From an uncultured Clostridium sp. (GTDB lineage: Bacteria; Bacillota; Clostridia; Clostridiales; Clostridiaceae), in contig NZ_CAMTIG010000007.1 in assembly GCF_947072515.1 (NCBI RefSeq), positions 64,106 to 102,815 of the forward strand: a stretch of 38,710 nt of DNA. The letters run 5' to 3'. The notes under the pieces were generated by a model that was not told where the DNA came from, did not search any database, and was given only the letters and a program-made list of their open reading frames with translations. The translations under genes and the position numbers were made by a program. How positions within the stretch are numbered: position 1 is the stretch's first letter; the number at the start of each line of letters is the position of its first letter. Of the stretch, positions 8,681-16,535 are shown one piece after another.

Positions 8681-8708
8681 AAAAAGCTTGCTCTAAAGTA
8701 AGCTTTTT
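8681..8708. terminator. Bidirectional terminator-like hairpin
   Basis: AAAAAGCTTGCT and AGTAAGCTTTTT form a 12-bp stem with one G-T pair and a CTAA loop. A- and T-runs flank both sides. It lies 39 nt after the stop of the minus-strand epimerase gene, which it probably terminates. Confidence 0.75.
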
Positions 8709-8746
8709 AATTAATCTTCTCTATAGATTGTTCATTCTAAATATTC

Positions 8747-9655
8747 TTATGGTGTCTTTATACAATTTCTATTCTTTGTTTCTATTATTTCCTTGACTAT
8801 ACTTCTCATTTCGCTTCGTGCATCTTTAAATCTATAATTAAAGAAACTTCTTATGCATACTGTAGAAAGAGTCATCCCTGAAAATTTTGTATACGGTGAA
8901 GTATCCAACACATCCATAGTCTTGTCCACAATCGCTTGTTCCCCACACTCTTCTTCTATTATATTAATAATCTCTCCTAGAGACACATCCCCATAGCAAG
9001 CAGCATTAATCGGACCCTTTATCTCTTTTTTCATAAGCCATCTTAAGAATATAGCTGCTTCTCCATCTGTTATAAAATTTATTTTACTATCTATTTTTTT
9101 TATATATATTTTTTTATTTTCACTTATTTCTTGTATATATTTATTTAATCTATTAGTGTAATCATTTACTCCTATGATTATCGGAAATCTTACCATAACA
9201 ACTTCAAAACTTGCATATTTTGAAAATACAGCTTCCATCAACCTTTTTCCTTCTTCATATGAAAAATCTTCTCTTTTTCCAAAAGATATTTTATAATTTT
9301 TAGGATTGAAATCACTTTCTTTTAGTCCTATTTTTTTTATATTTCCGTAAACTGCTGCTGAAGATGTAACTATATATCGCTTTACCTTATTTTTAAATAC
9401 CTCAGTACTTATCAATGCATCATTAGGCGAATAACAAATATTATCATAAATAATATCAAATTTAAGTCCATCTACAGCCTTTTCTAAACTTTCTTTATTA
9501 CTTCTGTCAGCTATTATATGTTTCACATTTCCTTCAAATGTATTTTCCAAATTTCCTCTTGTTAATATAGTAATATTATTGCCTTTTTTTATAAGTTCTT
9601 TAACTAATTCTTTTCCAAAAAATCTTGTTCCACCAAGAACTAAAATCTCTTTCAT
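8747..9655 (-). CDS. NAD-dependent epimerase/dehydratase-like SDR protein
   Basis: A 302-aa extended-SDR protein. The Rossmann loop LGGTRFFG is at 6-13, so the ATG at 9655 is the natural start, with AAGGTG 9 nt before it. The frame is open seven codons more to a GTG at 9676. A serine-rich stretch ending VTSSAAVYG precedes the region where the SDR catalytic YxxxK lies. A candidate there is YEEGKR, where Tyr and Lys are only three residues apart as E-E-G, which fits YxxxK. It resembles UDP-sugar epimerases and CSP41-like proteins. The substrate cannot be named, and no sugar-pathway genes lie nearby. Confidence 0.75.
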   Translation of the reverse strand: MKEILVLGGTRFFGKELVKELIKKGNNITILTRGNLENTFEGNVKHIIADRSNKESLEKAVDGLKFDIIYDNICYSPNDALISTEVFKNKVKRYIVTSSAAVYGNIKKIGLKESDFNPKNYKISFGKREDFSYEEGKRLMEAVFSKYASFEVVMVRFPIIIGVNDYTNRLNKYIQEISENKKIYIKKIDSKINFITDGEAAIFLRWLMKKEIKGPINAACYGDVSLGEIINIIEEECGEQAIVDKTMDVLDTSPYTKFSGMTLSTVCIRSFFNYRFKDARSEMRSIVKEIIETKNRNCIKTP

Positions 9656-9725
9656 ATCTATCAACACCTTCCTCACACCTATAACTTAATCATATCACAG
9701 TAAGTATCATTTTCCAATAAATAAC

Positions 9726-9760
9726 AAAAACTTTATTCTAAGTTTTAGAATAAAGTTTTT
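9726..9760. terminator. Strong bidirectional terminator
   Basis: A 16-bp perfect stem (9726-9741 with 9745-9760) has a 3-nt loop and A5/T5 ends. It begins 12 nt after the stop of the minus-strand gene ending at 9772. It separates that gene from the epimerase gene. Confidence 0.9.
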
Positions 9761-9771
9761 ATCATTCACTT

Positions 9772-10014
9772 CTAATGCATTATATTCGCAAATACTATCA
9801 CTAGAGTTAAAAATACACTTACTGGTACTAATAATACTGATATTAATAAATATCTAGTTCCTCTTTTATTTGTAAGTTCCATTTCTTTACTCACTTCGGT
9901 TTCATAATTATCTATTTTCCCTACTTTTCTAAAAGTACCAAAAGCTTTTATAAACGTTACTATCATAACTATTACAACTATAATGTTTAATAAGACTAAA
10001 CCCATCGAAAGCAT
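9772..10014 (-). CDS. Small two-TM membrane protein, unknown function
   Basis: An 80-aa protein with a TM helix at about 4-25, a charged loop (about 30-52, rich in Lys and Glu) and a second TM helix at about 54-77. AGGAGGGG lies 6 nt before ATG, a strong ribosome site. I recognise no domain. It is monocistronic, with its own terminator, and transcribed away from the divergent 44-codon gene at 10129. Expression is likely, but function is unknown. Confidence 0.7.
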   Translation of the reverse strand: MLSMGLVLLNIIVVIVMIVTFIKAFGTFRKVGKIDNYETEVSKEMELTNKRGTRYLLISVLLVPVSVFLTLVIVFANIMH

Positions 10015-10128
10015 TTTATCCCCTCCTGTATTTTACCTTACATTTATATATATTATATAGTATCCCCTTTAATTTAAAGATTTTTTATATTAAAATATTA
10101 TTAATATTTTAGTAAAGGAGATTTTCTT

Positions 10129-10263
10129 ATGAAACTTTTAATTTTTTTATTTTTATCCGTTCCTTTCATTGTTGCAATATATTTTCTTTATTCTAACTTA
10201 AAAAAAATGATACATAATCGTAATACTGCTTTAAAAGAAAAAAACAAAAACAAACTATCCTAG
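10129..10263 (+). CDS. 44-aa single-TM microprotein
   Basis: Direct translation from ATG at 10129 gives a 44-residue protein that begins MKLLIFLFLSVPFIVAIYFL, a hydrophobic helix, and ends in a basic tail of Lys, Asn and Arg. The ribosome site AAAGGAG is 7 nt before ATG, which is what separates it from chance ORFs. The TAG stop lies 9 nt inside the 3' end of the convergent yaaA gene. Possible roles include a regulatory membrane peptide or a type I toxin-like peptide. The sequence offers no further evidence for either. Confidence 0.6.
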   Translation: MKLLIFLFLSVPFIVAIYFLYSNLKKMIHNRNTALKEKNKNKLS

Positions 10264-11022
10264 TGTAAATACTAATTCTTTAGAAGTGCTCATGTCTTCT
10301 CTATAGACATAGCCTTCTAGATCAATTTTTTTAATTTCTTCTATTGTCTTTATTTTATTTTTAATTATAAAACTCGCCATAATTCCTCTAGCTCTTTTAG
10401 CATGAACTGTAACGACTTTATAAACCCCATTTTTATATTCTTTAAATATAGGTGTTATTACTTTTATTTCTTTAAACTCATTCACTTTTGCTGCTTTTGA
10501 GTATTCTTCTGATGCTAAATTCACTAAAATATCTGATTCTGTTTTTTTTATATCTTCAATTAAAGTCTCTTTTATATCATCTTCCCAAAACTCATATAAA
10601 TTATTAGCATTCTTAATTTTTAGTTTAGTTCCCATTTCTAGTCTATATTTATTTATTTTATCTAAGGGCCTTAAAACACCATACAGTCCTGATAATACTC
10701 TCAAATGATTATTTGCATATTCTAATTCTTTTTTTGAGTATCCTTCAATATTAAGCCCTTTAAAAGCTTCGCCATTAAAATAAAAAATACATGGAAATAA
10801 TTCTTCTTTATCAACTGTATTGAATTTATGTATATAACTAAATACTTCATCTCTAAGCTTTTCTGAAATTTTCATTAAAGAACATACTTCGTTTGGATTT
10901 AATTCTTTTAATACATTATTTATAACAATTGATTTATTATCAAATCTAGTACTCGTAAACTTTAAATCTTTCGGATATTCTCTATTCAAAAGTTTCTTAG
11001 CCGGTGATAGTATAACTAACAT
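10255..11022 (-). CDS. yaaA: Peroxide stress protein YaaA (UPF0246/DUF328)
   Basis: A 255-aa protein with the family start MLVILSPAKKL, and later FYFNGEAFKGLN, LSGLYGVLRPLD, NLASEEYSKA and the C-terminal VTVHAKRARGIMASFII. Length matches the family. E. coli YaaA binds DNA and limits intracellular iron during peroxide stress, which is family knowledge. AAAGGAGGAG precedes ATG. The gene has its own consensus promoter at 11110-11138 and a long hairpin in its leader. Its last three codons overlap a convergent microprotein gene, so its 3' end forms an antisense overlap. Confidence 0.93.
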   Translation of the reverse strand: MLVILSPAKKLLNREYPKDLKFTSTRFDNKSIVINNVLKELNPNEVCSLMKISEKLRDEVFSYIHKFNTVDKEELFPCIFYFNGEAFKGLNIEGYSKKELEYANNHLRVLSGLYGVLRPLDKINKYRLEMGTKLKIKNANNLYEFWEDDIKETLIEDIKKTESDILVNLASEEYSKAAKVNEFKEIKVITPIFKEYKNGVYKVVTVHAKRARGIMASFIIKNKIKTIEEIKKIDLEGYVYREDMSTSKELVFTLG

Positions 11023-11059
11023 TTCTTCTCCTCCTTTCTAGACACCTTTAAAAATAATA

Positions 11060-11093
11060 CCTCTAGAATTCAATATATTGTAGATTCTAGAGG
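11060..11093 (-). other. Hairpin in the yaaA leader, possible attenuator or terminator
   Basis: CCTCTAGAAT and ATTCTAGAGG form a perfect 10-bp stem with a 14-nt loop. In minus-strand RNA it is followed by UAUUAUUUUU. It lies between the yaaA promoter and the yaaA start, so it can end transcripts from the upstream 281-aa gene and may also attenuate yaaA. A third TCTAGA copy directly precedes the GGAGG site and could pair with the second arm instead. Confidence 0.6.
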
Positions 11094-11109
11094 CATTCAT
11101 TTTAAACTA

Positions 11110-11138
11110 ATTATAAATTCAAAAAATATTTATGTCAA
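11110..11138 (-). promoter_or_regulatory. Consensus sigma-A promoter for yaaA
   Basis: TTGACA (11133-11138), exactly 17 bp, then TATAAT (11110-11115) on the minus strand form a perfect consensus promoter. The start would be near 11103, about 80 nt before the yaaA ATG. Confidence 0.85.
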
Positions 11139-11156
11139 ATTATAGAATTTCATTAT

Positions 11157-12002
11157 TTAAATCTCTATCATTTTATTATAACTAAAATTTATTATTTCCT
11201 GCTTTTCTTTATTCCATTCTATCTTTTCAAATAAAACCTCTCTCTCATAATCTTTTTTAAACTCCCAAAACTTTTCTTTTAAAATATCTACTTTATCTAA
11301 GTTCTCAACTTTCTTTAAATATTTAATATAATTAAGTGATTTCACCATAAGTAATAATAGTTTTTCATTTCTTATTCTATCAATTTTAAATTCTACTGAT
11401 ATATTCTTTAATTCCTCTTCTGGTCTAACTAAATTTTTTTTAATTTTCCCCTTAACTTTTCCACTTGCTTCTCTAATCATTTTCTTTGTTCTATTTAAAA
11501 TGCTCATCCCTGTTTCTTCTTCTAAATTTAAATATCTGCTTAAAATTTCAGCACTTTTTTTCAGTGTATTTTCCTTCAAGTTATAATATCTGCAATTATT
11601 AAATTTATAGTAAATTGGACTTAATAATACTTCTTGCAAAATTAAGAACATTTTTTCATCTTTACATTTTTCCCAATACATATTTCTAATTTTTATAATT
11701 TCCATTTCTCTAAATCCTTCTATTTCTCCAATGTAAACTTCATTTCCCCAGTCCTTTAACCATGCTTCTTTTAATTTTATCATTTCTTTATTTTTTTTAT
11801 ATGATTTCAATTTCATTTCTTTTTTTATTCCATATAGAAATTCTGTATCTTGTATCTTAAAATAATTTTTCTTTATTTCTTTCATTCTATTTTCATCATT
11901 TTCTATATCTATATTTACTCTTTTTTCTATTAATTTTAATATATATACATATCCAATTTTCTCAACTGTAAATTCTTTTCTATAGCTACTTAATTCTTTC
12001 AC
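11157..12002 (-). CDS. Hypothetical Lys/Glu-rich protein
   Basis: A 281-aa protein without TM segments or signal peptide. It is rich in Lys, Glu, Ile and Asn with many aromatic residues. Predicted helices dominate, with the most charged section at about 160-240. I recognise no domain or catalytic motif. The start is a GTG at 12002 with GGAAGG about 6 nt before it. It lies alone between a divergent DUF5661 gene and yaaA, and ends 19 nt before the yaaA promoter. The steady codon pattern and ribosome site support a real gene, but its role is unknown. Confidence 0.6.
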   Translation of the reverse strand: MKELSSYRKEFTVEKIGYVYILKLIEKRVNIDIENDENRMKEIKKNYFKIQDTEFLYGIKKEMKLKSYKKNKEMIKLKEAWLKDWGNEVYIGEIEGFREMEIIKIRNMYWEKCKDEKMFLILQEVLLSPIYYKFNNCRYYNLKENTLKKSAEILSRYLNLEEETGMSILNRTKKMIREASGKVKGKIKKNLVRPEEELKNISVEFKIDRIRNEKLLLLMVKSLNYIKYLKKVENLDKVDILKEKFWEFKKDYEREVLFEKIEWNKEKQEIINFSYNKMIEI

Positions 12003-12143
12003 CTACACCTTCCCCTTATCTAAATACTCCTTTACAATACTATTCTTATTTCACTTTATTTATGCTTTTTCTCCTATCTTCTTTTCAACCTTTTAAAAGT
12101 TTTGCATAGTATATTTATTAAGAAAAAATTTAAGGAGTATGTT

Positions 12144-12479
12144 ATGAAGTTAAACATATTAAAAAAATTTAAATATAAAAATACTACTAGGGAATCAAAA
12201 GTTTTTTCTGAATCAGAAGCTTTAAAAATCGCAATTAAACTTAAAATAGACTTTGCTAAAGTAAAATTTAATTTATTAGATTTTACTAAAGGAATGAATG
12301 TAGAGTTAGAACATGGAAAAGTAAATAAAAAAACTAATGTTACTAATAATAATCCTTTACTTACTGGTAAAATTGCACTTGCCCATTTAAATGAATTTCC
12401 TGATTATTATAAACGTTTAGAAAAACTTGAAAATGATGCAAATAAATTTTGGGAAGGTCAATCTAAATTTAGAAATTAA
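12144..12479 (+). CDS. DUF5661 family protein
   Basis: A 111-aa soluble protein. The section FTKGMNVELEHG, then PLLTGKIALAHLNEFPDYY and KLEKLEND, is the pattern I associate with DUF5661, a family of unknown function found in Firmicutes and in some phages. AAGGAG lies 7 nt before the ATG at 12144. Fourteen more in-frame codons upstream lack a ribosome site, so they were excluded. A perfect-stem terminator follows the stop. Confidence 0.72.
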   Translation: MKLNILKKFKYKNTTRESKVFSESEALKIAIKLKIDFAKVKFNLLDFTKGMNVELEHGKVNKKTNVTNNNPLLTGKIALAHLNEFPDYYKRLEKLENDANKFWEGQSKFRN

Positions 12480-12490
12480 GATAAAATAAA

Positions 12491-12522
12491 AAGAAGATAC
12501 ATTTTATTTCATGTATCTTCTT
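12491..12522. terminator. Bidirectional terminator
   Basis: AAGAAGATACAT and ATGTATCTTCTT form a perfect 12-bp stem with an 8-nt loop. It ends the plus-strand DUF5661 gene. In the minus direction it is followed by U5AU4 and ends the cupin gene. Confidence 0.88.
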
Positions 12523-12551
12523 AGATTATTTTTATTCTATAGTTAACTTCT

Positions 12552-13034
12552 CTATAATTTCTTTTTTTCAGGATATTTTTCTAAAAGTTCTTTTCTCTTA
12601 AACAATTCAAAATCTTTAAAATCAAACCCTGGTGAAACCATACATCCAACTAAAGAAAAACCTTCTTTGTTCATTGCTGATCCAAAAATATAATTTTTAG
12701 GTACTAAAACTTGTGGTGCTTCACCTTTTTCTATATTCAATCCTAACTCTTTAGTTATAAACTCTCCACTTGGGCTTATCATATATATTGTTAGCGAATT
12801 ACCTGCATGATAATACCACATTTCATCAGATTTTAATCTATGGAAATTTGAAACCTCTCCATCCCTTAAAAGAAAGTATATACTTGTCCAAAGTATTCTT
12901 TCTCCCTCAAACTTAGTTTTTAAATCTTTAGATGTTATATTTTCTTCTGATGTAAAACATTCTTTATAAAACCCACCCTCTGGATGTTTTGTCATATCTA
13001 ATGACTTTACAAAATATTCTGCTGTCTTTTCCAT
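12552..13034 (-). CDS. DUF985 cupin-superfamily protein
   Basis: A 160-aa protein with the DUF985 (Cupin_5) features HPEGGFYKE near residue 17, ILWTSIYFLLRDGEVSNFHRLKSDEMWYYHAG in the middle (cut here into its parts SNFHRL and DEMWYYHAG), and VGCMVSPGFDF near the C-terminus. The family has a cupin barrel and uncertain activity. GGGAG lies 9 nt before ATG. It follows the EamA transporter gene by 49 nt without a terminator. It therefore may be read from the sigma-54 promoter, and it also has a plausible sigma-A promoter at 13069-13098. Confidence 0.82.
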   Translation of the reverse strand: MEKTAEYFVKSLDMTKHPEGGFYKECFTSEENITSKDLKTKFEGERILWTSIYFLLRDGEVSNFHRLKSDEMWYYHAGNSLTIYMISPSGEFITKELGLNIEKGEAPQVLVPKNYIFGSAMNKEGFSLVGCMVSPGFDFKDFELFKRKELLEKYPEKKKL

Positions 13035-13068
13035 TTTTAATTACTCCCTTTACTTTTGTTTATATATT

Positions 13069-13098
13069 ATTATATCTAATTTTCTACTCTAAATTCAA
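13069..13098 (-). promoter_or_regulatory. Possible sigma-A promoter for the cupin gene
   Basis: TTGAAT (13093-13098), 18 bp, TATAAT (13069-13074) on the minus strand. The -35 box lies in the last codons of the EamA gene. It would let the cupin gene be expressed without the sigma-54 promoter. Confidence 0.5.
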
Positions 13099-14055
13099 TT
13101 CAGGCTTTTTATTTAATTTCATTTGAATTAAAAATATAACTACTGAGCCTATAGCCATCAATATTATGCCTAAATAATTATGTGCTTTTAATATAGATGT
13201 GTCACCTATTAATATTAATGCAAGAATAGGTGATAATACAGGTTTTATAAAAAATATTAAAGATGCCATTGTAGCACTTGTCTTTTCCATAACTATAAAC
13301 ATCATGGCAAATGCTATTCCTGAAACAAATATTGATATATATAGTACTAAAAGCAAATTATTCATAGCTAATCCATGAAAAATTGGTATTGAACTAAATG
13401 TTGAAAGACCATGTTCTTTAAAAAAGTTTGAAACAACCTTTATATTAGAGATCCCAATTATTATTAATAATTCAGCACTTCCAACTAAAAATGTATATGC
13501 TGTGACTGTTAATCCATCTAGCTTTCTTTTTACTATAGTAAATTTACTCATAATACTATATAAGGCAAATGTAAAAGCTGATATTAAAGCCATCATCATA
13601 CTTGGGAATTCTGTTCTATTTATATCAAATGGATTCATTATAAAAACTACTCCAATAAAACATATTATAAGTCCACCTATAATCCCTTTTGTTATTTTTT
13701 CTTTAAAAATAATACTTGCAAATGCAATTGTAAAAAGAGGATTACAGCTAAATATAACTGCTACTGTTGCTGGATTAGAACCTTTTAGTATTACTCCACC
13801 TGTAAAAAATGTCATACTTATAATTATACAAACAAATCCTGTTATTAAAAAATATCCTAAGTCTTCCTTTACTAAACGTCTTCCTTTCTTCTTCATATTT
13901 TTAATTGCAAGTGGTAATAAAATTATTCCACCAATCAAAAATCTTATAAAATTTAATTGAATTGGATTAAATGCTCCATTTGTACATTTAATTGCAATCT
14001 CCATAGTACTAAATATAAACGATGTTACTAAAATTAATATTATATATTTTTTCAT
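13084..14055 (-). CDS. EamA-family (DMT) transporter
   Basis: A 323-aa membrane protein with about ten TM helices in two EamA repeats (about 1-140 and 150-310). Typical features are the N-terminal FIFSTMEIAIKCT, the NFIRFLIGG region and a C-terminal Lys-rich tail. The family exports metabolites or drugs, and the substrate cannot be read here. GAGGGAG is 5 nt before ATG. It is preceded by a -24/-12 promoter, and the neighbouring gene encodes a sigma-54 activator, so it is probably the main target of that regulator. Confidence 0.88.
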   Translation of the reverse strand: MKKYIILILVTSFIFSTMEIAIKCTNGAFNPIQLNFIRFLIGGIILLPLAIKNMKKKGRRLVKEDLGYFLITGFVCIIISMTFFTGGVILKGSNPATVAVIFSCNPLFTIAFASIIFKEKITKGIIGGLIICFIGVVFIMNPFDINRTEFPSMMMALISAFTFALYSIMSKFTIVKRKLDGLTVTAYTFLVGSAELLIIIGISNIKVVSNFFKEHGLSTFSSIPIFHGLAMNNLLLVLYISIFVSGIAFAMMFIVMEKTSATMASLIFFIKPVLSPILALILIGDTSILKAHNYLGIILMAIGSVVIFLIQMKLNKKPELNLE

Positions 14056-14100
14056 CTTTCTCCCTCTATTCTTTATCTTATCTATTCTTTATAATATTCA

Positions 14101-14117
14101 AGCATTTTTCATGCCAT
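14101..14117 (-). promoter_or_regulatory. Sigma-54 (-24/-12) promoter for the EamA gene
   Basis: On the minus strand TGGCATGAAAAATGCTT has the invariant GG and GC separated by exactly 10 nt, close to the TGGCACNNNNNTTGCW consensus. The start would be near 14091, about 36 nt before the EamA ATG. A sigma-54 activator gene lies directly upstream. Confidence 0.85.
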
Positions 14118-14139
14118 TTCAGTCTTTATTTAAAACTAT

Positions 14140-14164
14140 TGAATCAAGCCATTTTTGTATCAAA
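14140..14164 (-). promoter_or_regulatory. Putative enhancer sites for the sigma-54 activator
   Basis: TTGAATCAA (14140-14148) and TTGTATCAA (14156-14164) share the dyad TTGWATCAA and are 16 bp apart. They lie about 50-70 bp upstream of the predicted start, between the regulator gene and the -24/-12 promoter. They are candidate upstream activator sites, closer than the usual 80-150 bp. Confidence 0.5.
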
Positions 14165-14194
14165 TCATTTTTATTTTAGTATCTTTTTTAAGAC

Positions 14195-16102
14195 TTACGT
14201 ATTATTTTTGAGACTTTGTTTTTTTCTCATAAAGCTTGCTCTACTTATTTTCAATATTGTCAAAATCTCTTCCATTGAATAATTACTTTCAATAAGATGA
14301 TTAATTATCTCTTTTTCCATATGTTTAGTTGTTTCTTTTAGTCCTTTTGATATATCTACTTTTAGCTCTATTAACTGTTTCTTTTCTTTCATTTTTTCTT
14401 CCATATCTTTTTTGTATTCTATAGGTAATTTATCTATTAAATATGCCCTTCTAACAAAACTTTCAAACTCTCTTATATTACCTTTCCATTCATAGTTTTT
14501 AGGTAACTTTTCTAATATATTTAAAACATTTTCTTCTGTAACATTTTTTTTCTCATAACTTTTTAGAATATTTTTTACAATCAAAAACATATCTTCTTTC
14601 CTCTTTCTAAGAGGCAATATATTTATATATAATACATTTAATCTATAATACAAATCCTCTCTAAAGTTTCCTTTTGAAACTTCTTCTTCTAAATTTTTAT
14701 TTGTAGCACATATAATTCTAATATCAATTGGAATTACATCATCTCCTCCTACCCTCCTTATCTCTTTCTCCTGTATAACCCGTAAAAGACTTGATTGTAA
14801 ATGTTTTGATATTTCTCCAATTTCATCTAAGAATATAGTACCTCTATGTGCTAATTCAAAAAGACCTATCTTTCCTTCTTTTCTTGCACCTGTAAAAGAT
14901 CCTCCTTCATATCCAAATAATTCACTTTCAAGAAGGGTTTCTGAAATCGAAGCACAATTTACTGCAACAAATGAATTTTTTCTTCTATAACTTTCATTAT
15001 GAATACTTTGAGCAAATAGCTCTTTTCCTGTTCCTGATTCGCCATTTATTAAAATTGTTTCATCAGTTTTTGCATAAATCCTTGCTATTTCTTTTATTTT
15101 AATCATTTCTTTATTCTCTGTTTTTATATCACTAAAATTATATTTAGATATCAGTCCTTTTTTATATAAATTTTCTCTTATTCTCTTTTCAATTTTTTGT
15201 ATTTTAGAACTTTTCTCAAAAGTACTTACTCGCCCTATTTCATTTCCATCTAATACTATGGGTGTTGTAGTTATTGCTATAATCTCATTATTTATACTCT
15301 GCAATTTAGTGATTTCATCCATTTCAATATTTTTACTTTCTCTTTCCTCCATATCAGGAATTATAGATTCTATATTTTTATTTAGCACTTTTTCTCTCGG
15401 TTTTCTAACTATCTTTTCTGCAGTTGGATTGTATAAACTTATTTTTCTATTTTCATCAGTCACTATAAGCCCTTGATTTATTGAATCTAATATTGCATTT
15501 AATCTTGCTCTCTTTTCTCTTTCTTTTTTTCTTATATCAACAATTTTTATAGCATTTTTTATAGATGTCATAATTGACTCATAACCTGATTTTAAAAGTA
15601 TACTATCTACCCCTATTTTTTCAGCTTTAACAGGTGTTAATCCACCTCCAATAACTATATCTACTCCTAATTTAACCATTGCCTTTATTTTTTCTTCTTG
15701 CTCTTCTATATTTGCATATTTAAAATCTATTATTTTTATATTTAATATCTCTTCAATTTCTTTTATACTATAGTTATCTTCTATATAGGAAAGAAATCCA
15801 ACCTTATCTTTCTTATTTTTTCGCCCTTCACTAATAGCTTTTATTAAATCAAAATTAGTTGTAGGAATTCTCACTACTGGAATATCACTTATTTTCTCAA
15901 TTACCTTTTTTACTGCTCCTCTACTTAAAAAAATATCTACCTCATCTTTAGATTCAATAACTATCTTTTCAACTTCATCCATATCTTTTATAAACTCTAC
16001 ATCTATATCTACATTTTCATAATGTAGATTCTCAAATTCAACTTCCATTTCTTTATAAGTTGCTATTACTTTAATTTTTATATTTTTAAACCCTTTACTC
16101 AT
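14195..16102 (-). CDS. PrpR-type sigma-54-dependent enhancer-binding regulator
   Basis: A 635-aa protein. The N-terminal part (about 5-190) is a PrpR_N-like sensor. A PAS-like domain follows (about 200-300), then the AAA+ domain (about 325-560) and a Fis-type helix-turn-helix (about 598-630). Walker A is GESGTGKE (354-361), Walker B is GTIFLDE (421-427), and the sigma-54 contact loop reads GSFTGA (401-406) instead of the usual GAFTGA. It follows a 100-aa unknown gene by 17 nt in one operon. The ribosome site GGAGTG precedes ATG. It likely senses a small molecule and activates the EamA gene at the -24/-12 promoter at 14101. The ligand is unknown. Confidence 0.9.
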   Translation of the reverse strand: MSKGFKNIKIKVIATYKEMEVEFENLHYENVDIDVEFIKDMDEVEKIVIESKDEVDIFLSRGAVKKVIEKISDIPVVRIPTTNFDLIKAISEGRKNKKDKVGFLSYIEDNYSIKEIEEILNIKIIDFKYANIEEQEEKIKAMVKLGVDIVIGGGLTPVKAEKIGVDSILLKSGYESIMTSIKNAIKIVDIRKKEREKRARLNAILDSINQGLIVTDENRKISLYNPTAEKIVRKPREKVLNKNIESIIPDMEERESKNIEMDEITKLQSINNEIIAITTTPIVLDGNEIGRVSTFEKSSKIQKIEKRIRENLYKKGLISKYNFSDIKTENKEMIKIKEIARIYAKTDETILINGESGTGKELFAQSIHNESYRRKNSFVAVNCASISETLLESELFGYEGGSFTGARKEGKIGLFELAHRGTIFLDEIGEISKHLQSSLLRVIQEKEIRRVGGDDVIPIDIRIICATNKNLEEEVSKGNFREDLYYRLNVLYINILPLRKRKEDMFLIVKNILKSYEKKNVTEENVLNILEKLPKNYEWKGNIREFESFVRRAYLIDKLPIEYKKDMEEKMKEKKQLIELKVDISKGLKETTKHMEKEIINHLIESNYSMEEILTILKISRASFMRKKQSLKNNT

Positions 16103-16119
16103 ATTTTCACTCCATATTT

Positions 16120-16422
16120 TTAAAATTGATACTCCATATTTTGTGGCTCAAAAAAAGATAACTTATGTTTCTTACAAAGCTCTTTTACTCTTTCATTCAC
16201 AAATTCTGCATCTAATAAGTTACAGCCAATTACAATAAACCCTGGGCCTTTATTTATCTCCATATTTACCTTTTCTTTTCTAAGTTCCTCATATAAGTCT
16301 TCTATAATATCTATATCTCCAACTAGAGCAAAATCACCTTCACAAATCCTCTCATATACATAGTTTGCTCCAATATTTGAAGAAACTTCCCCACTATTAA
16401 ACGCTAAACAATACCAATCCAT
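16120..16422 (-). CDS. Small unknown protein in operon with the sigma-54 regulator
   Basis: A 100-aa soluble protein with no TM helix or signal. It reads as an alpha/beta protein, with GDFALVGDIDIIEDLYEEL and GPGFIVIGCNLLDAEFVNE as possible beta-alpha units. I recognise no family. The ATG at 16422 has AAGGTG 8 nt before it. A GTG at 16431 is in frame but overlaps that site. It starts an operon from a promoter at 16455-16484 and ends 17 nt before the regulator. It could be a sensor partner or co-inducer-binding protein, which is speculation. Confidence 0.65.
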   Translation of the reverse strand: MDWYCLAFNSGEVSSNIGANYVYERICEGDFALVGDIDIIEDLYEELRKEKVNMEINKGPGFIVIGCNLLDAEFVNERVKELCKKHKLSFFEPQNMEYQF

Positions 16423-16454
16423 TTTTAACACACCTTTCTTTTCTTATATTTTAA

Positions 16455-16484
16455 ATTATATATTTTTTAACTTTATTTTGTCCA
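16455..16484 (-). promoter_or_regulatory. Probable sigma-A promoter of the sigma-54 regulator operon
   Basis: TGGACA (16479-16484), 18 bp, TATAAT (16455-16460) on the minus strand, with the start near 16448, about 26 nt before the first ATG at 16422. Confidence 0.6.
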
Positions 16485-16501
16485 TTTTTATAATATCTAA
16501 A

Positions 16502-16531
16502 AAATGGAGATTGTCTTACCAATCTCCATTT
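16502..16531 (-). terminator. Intrinsic terminator after the Panacea gene pair
   Basis: AAATGGAGATTG and CAATCTCCATTT form a perfect 12-bp stem around a 6-nt loop, followed by a U-tract in minus-strand RNA. It begins 4 nt after the stop at 16536. Confidence 0.88.
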
Positions 16532-16535
16532 CACT

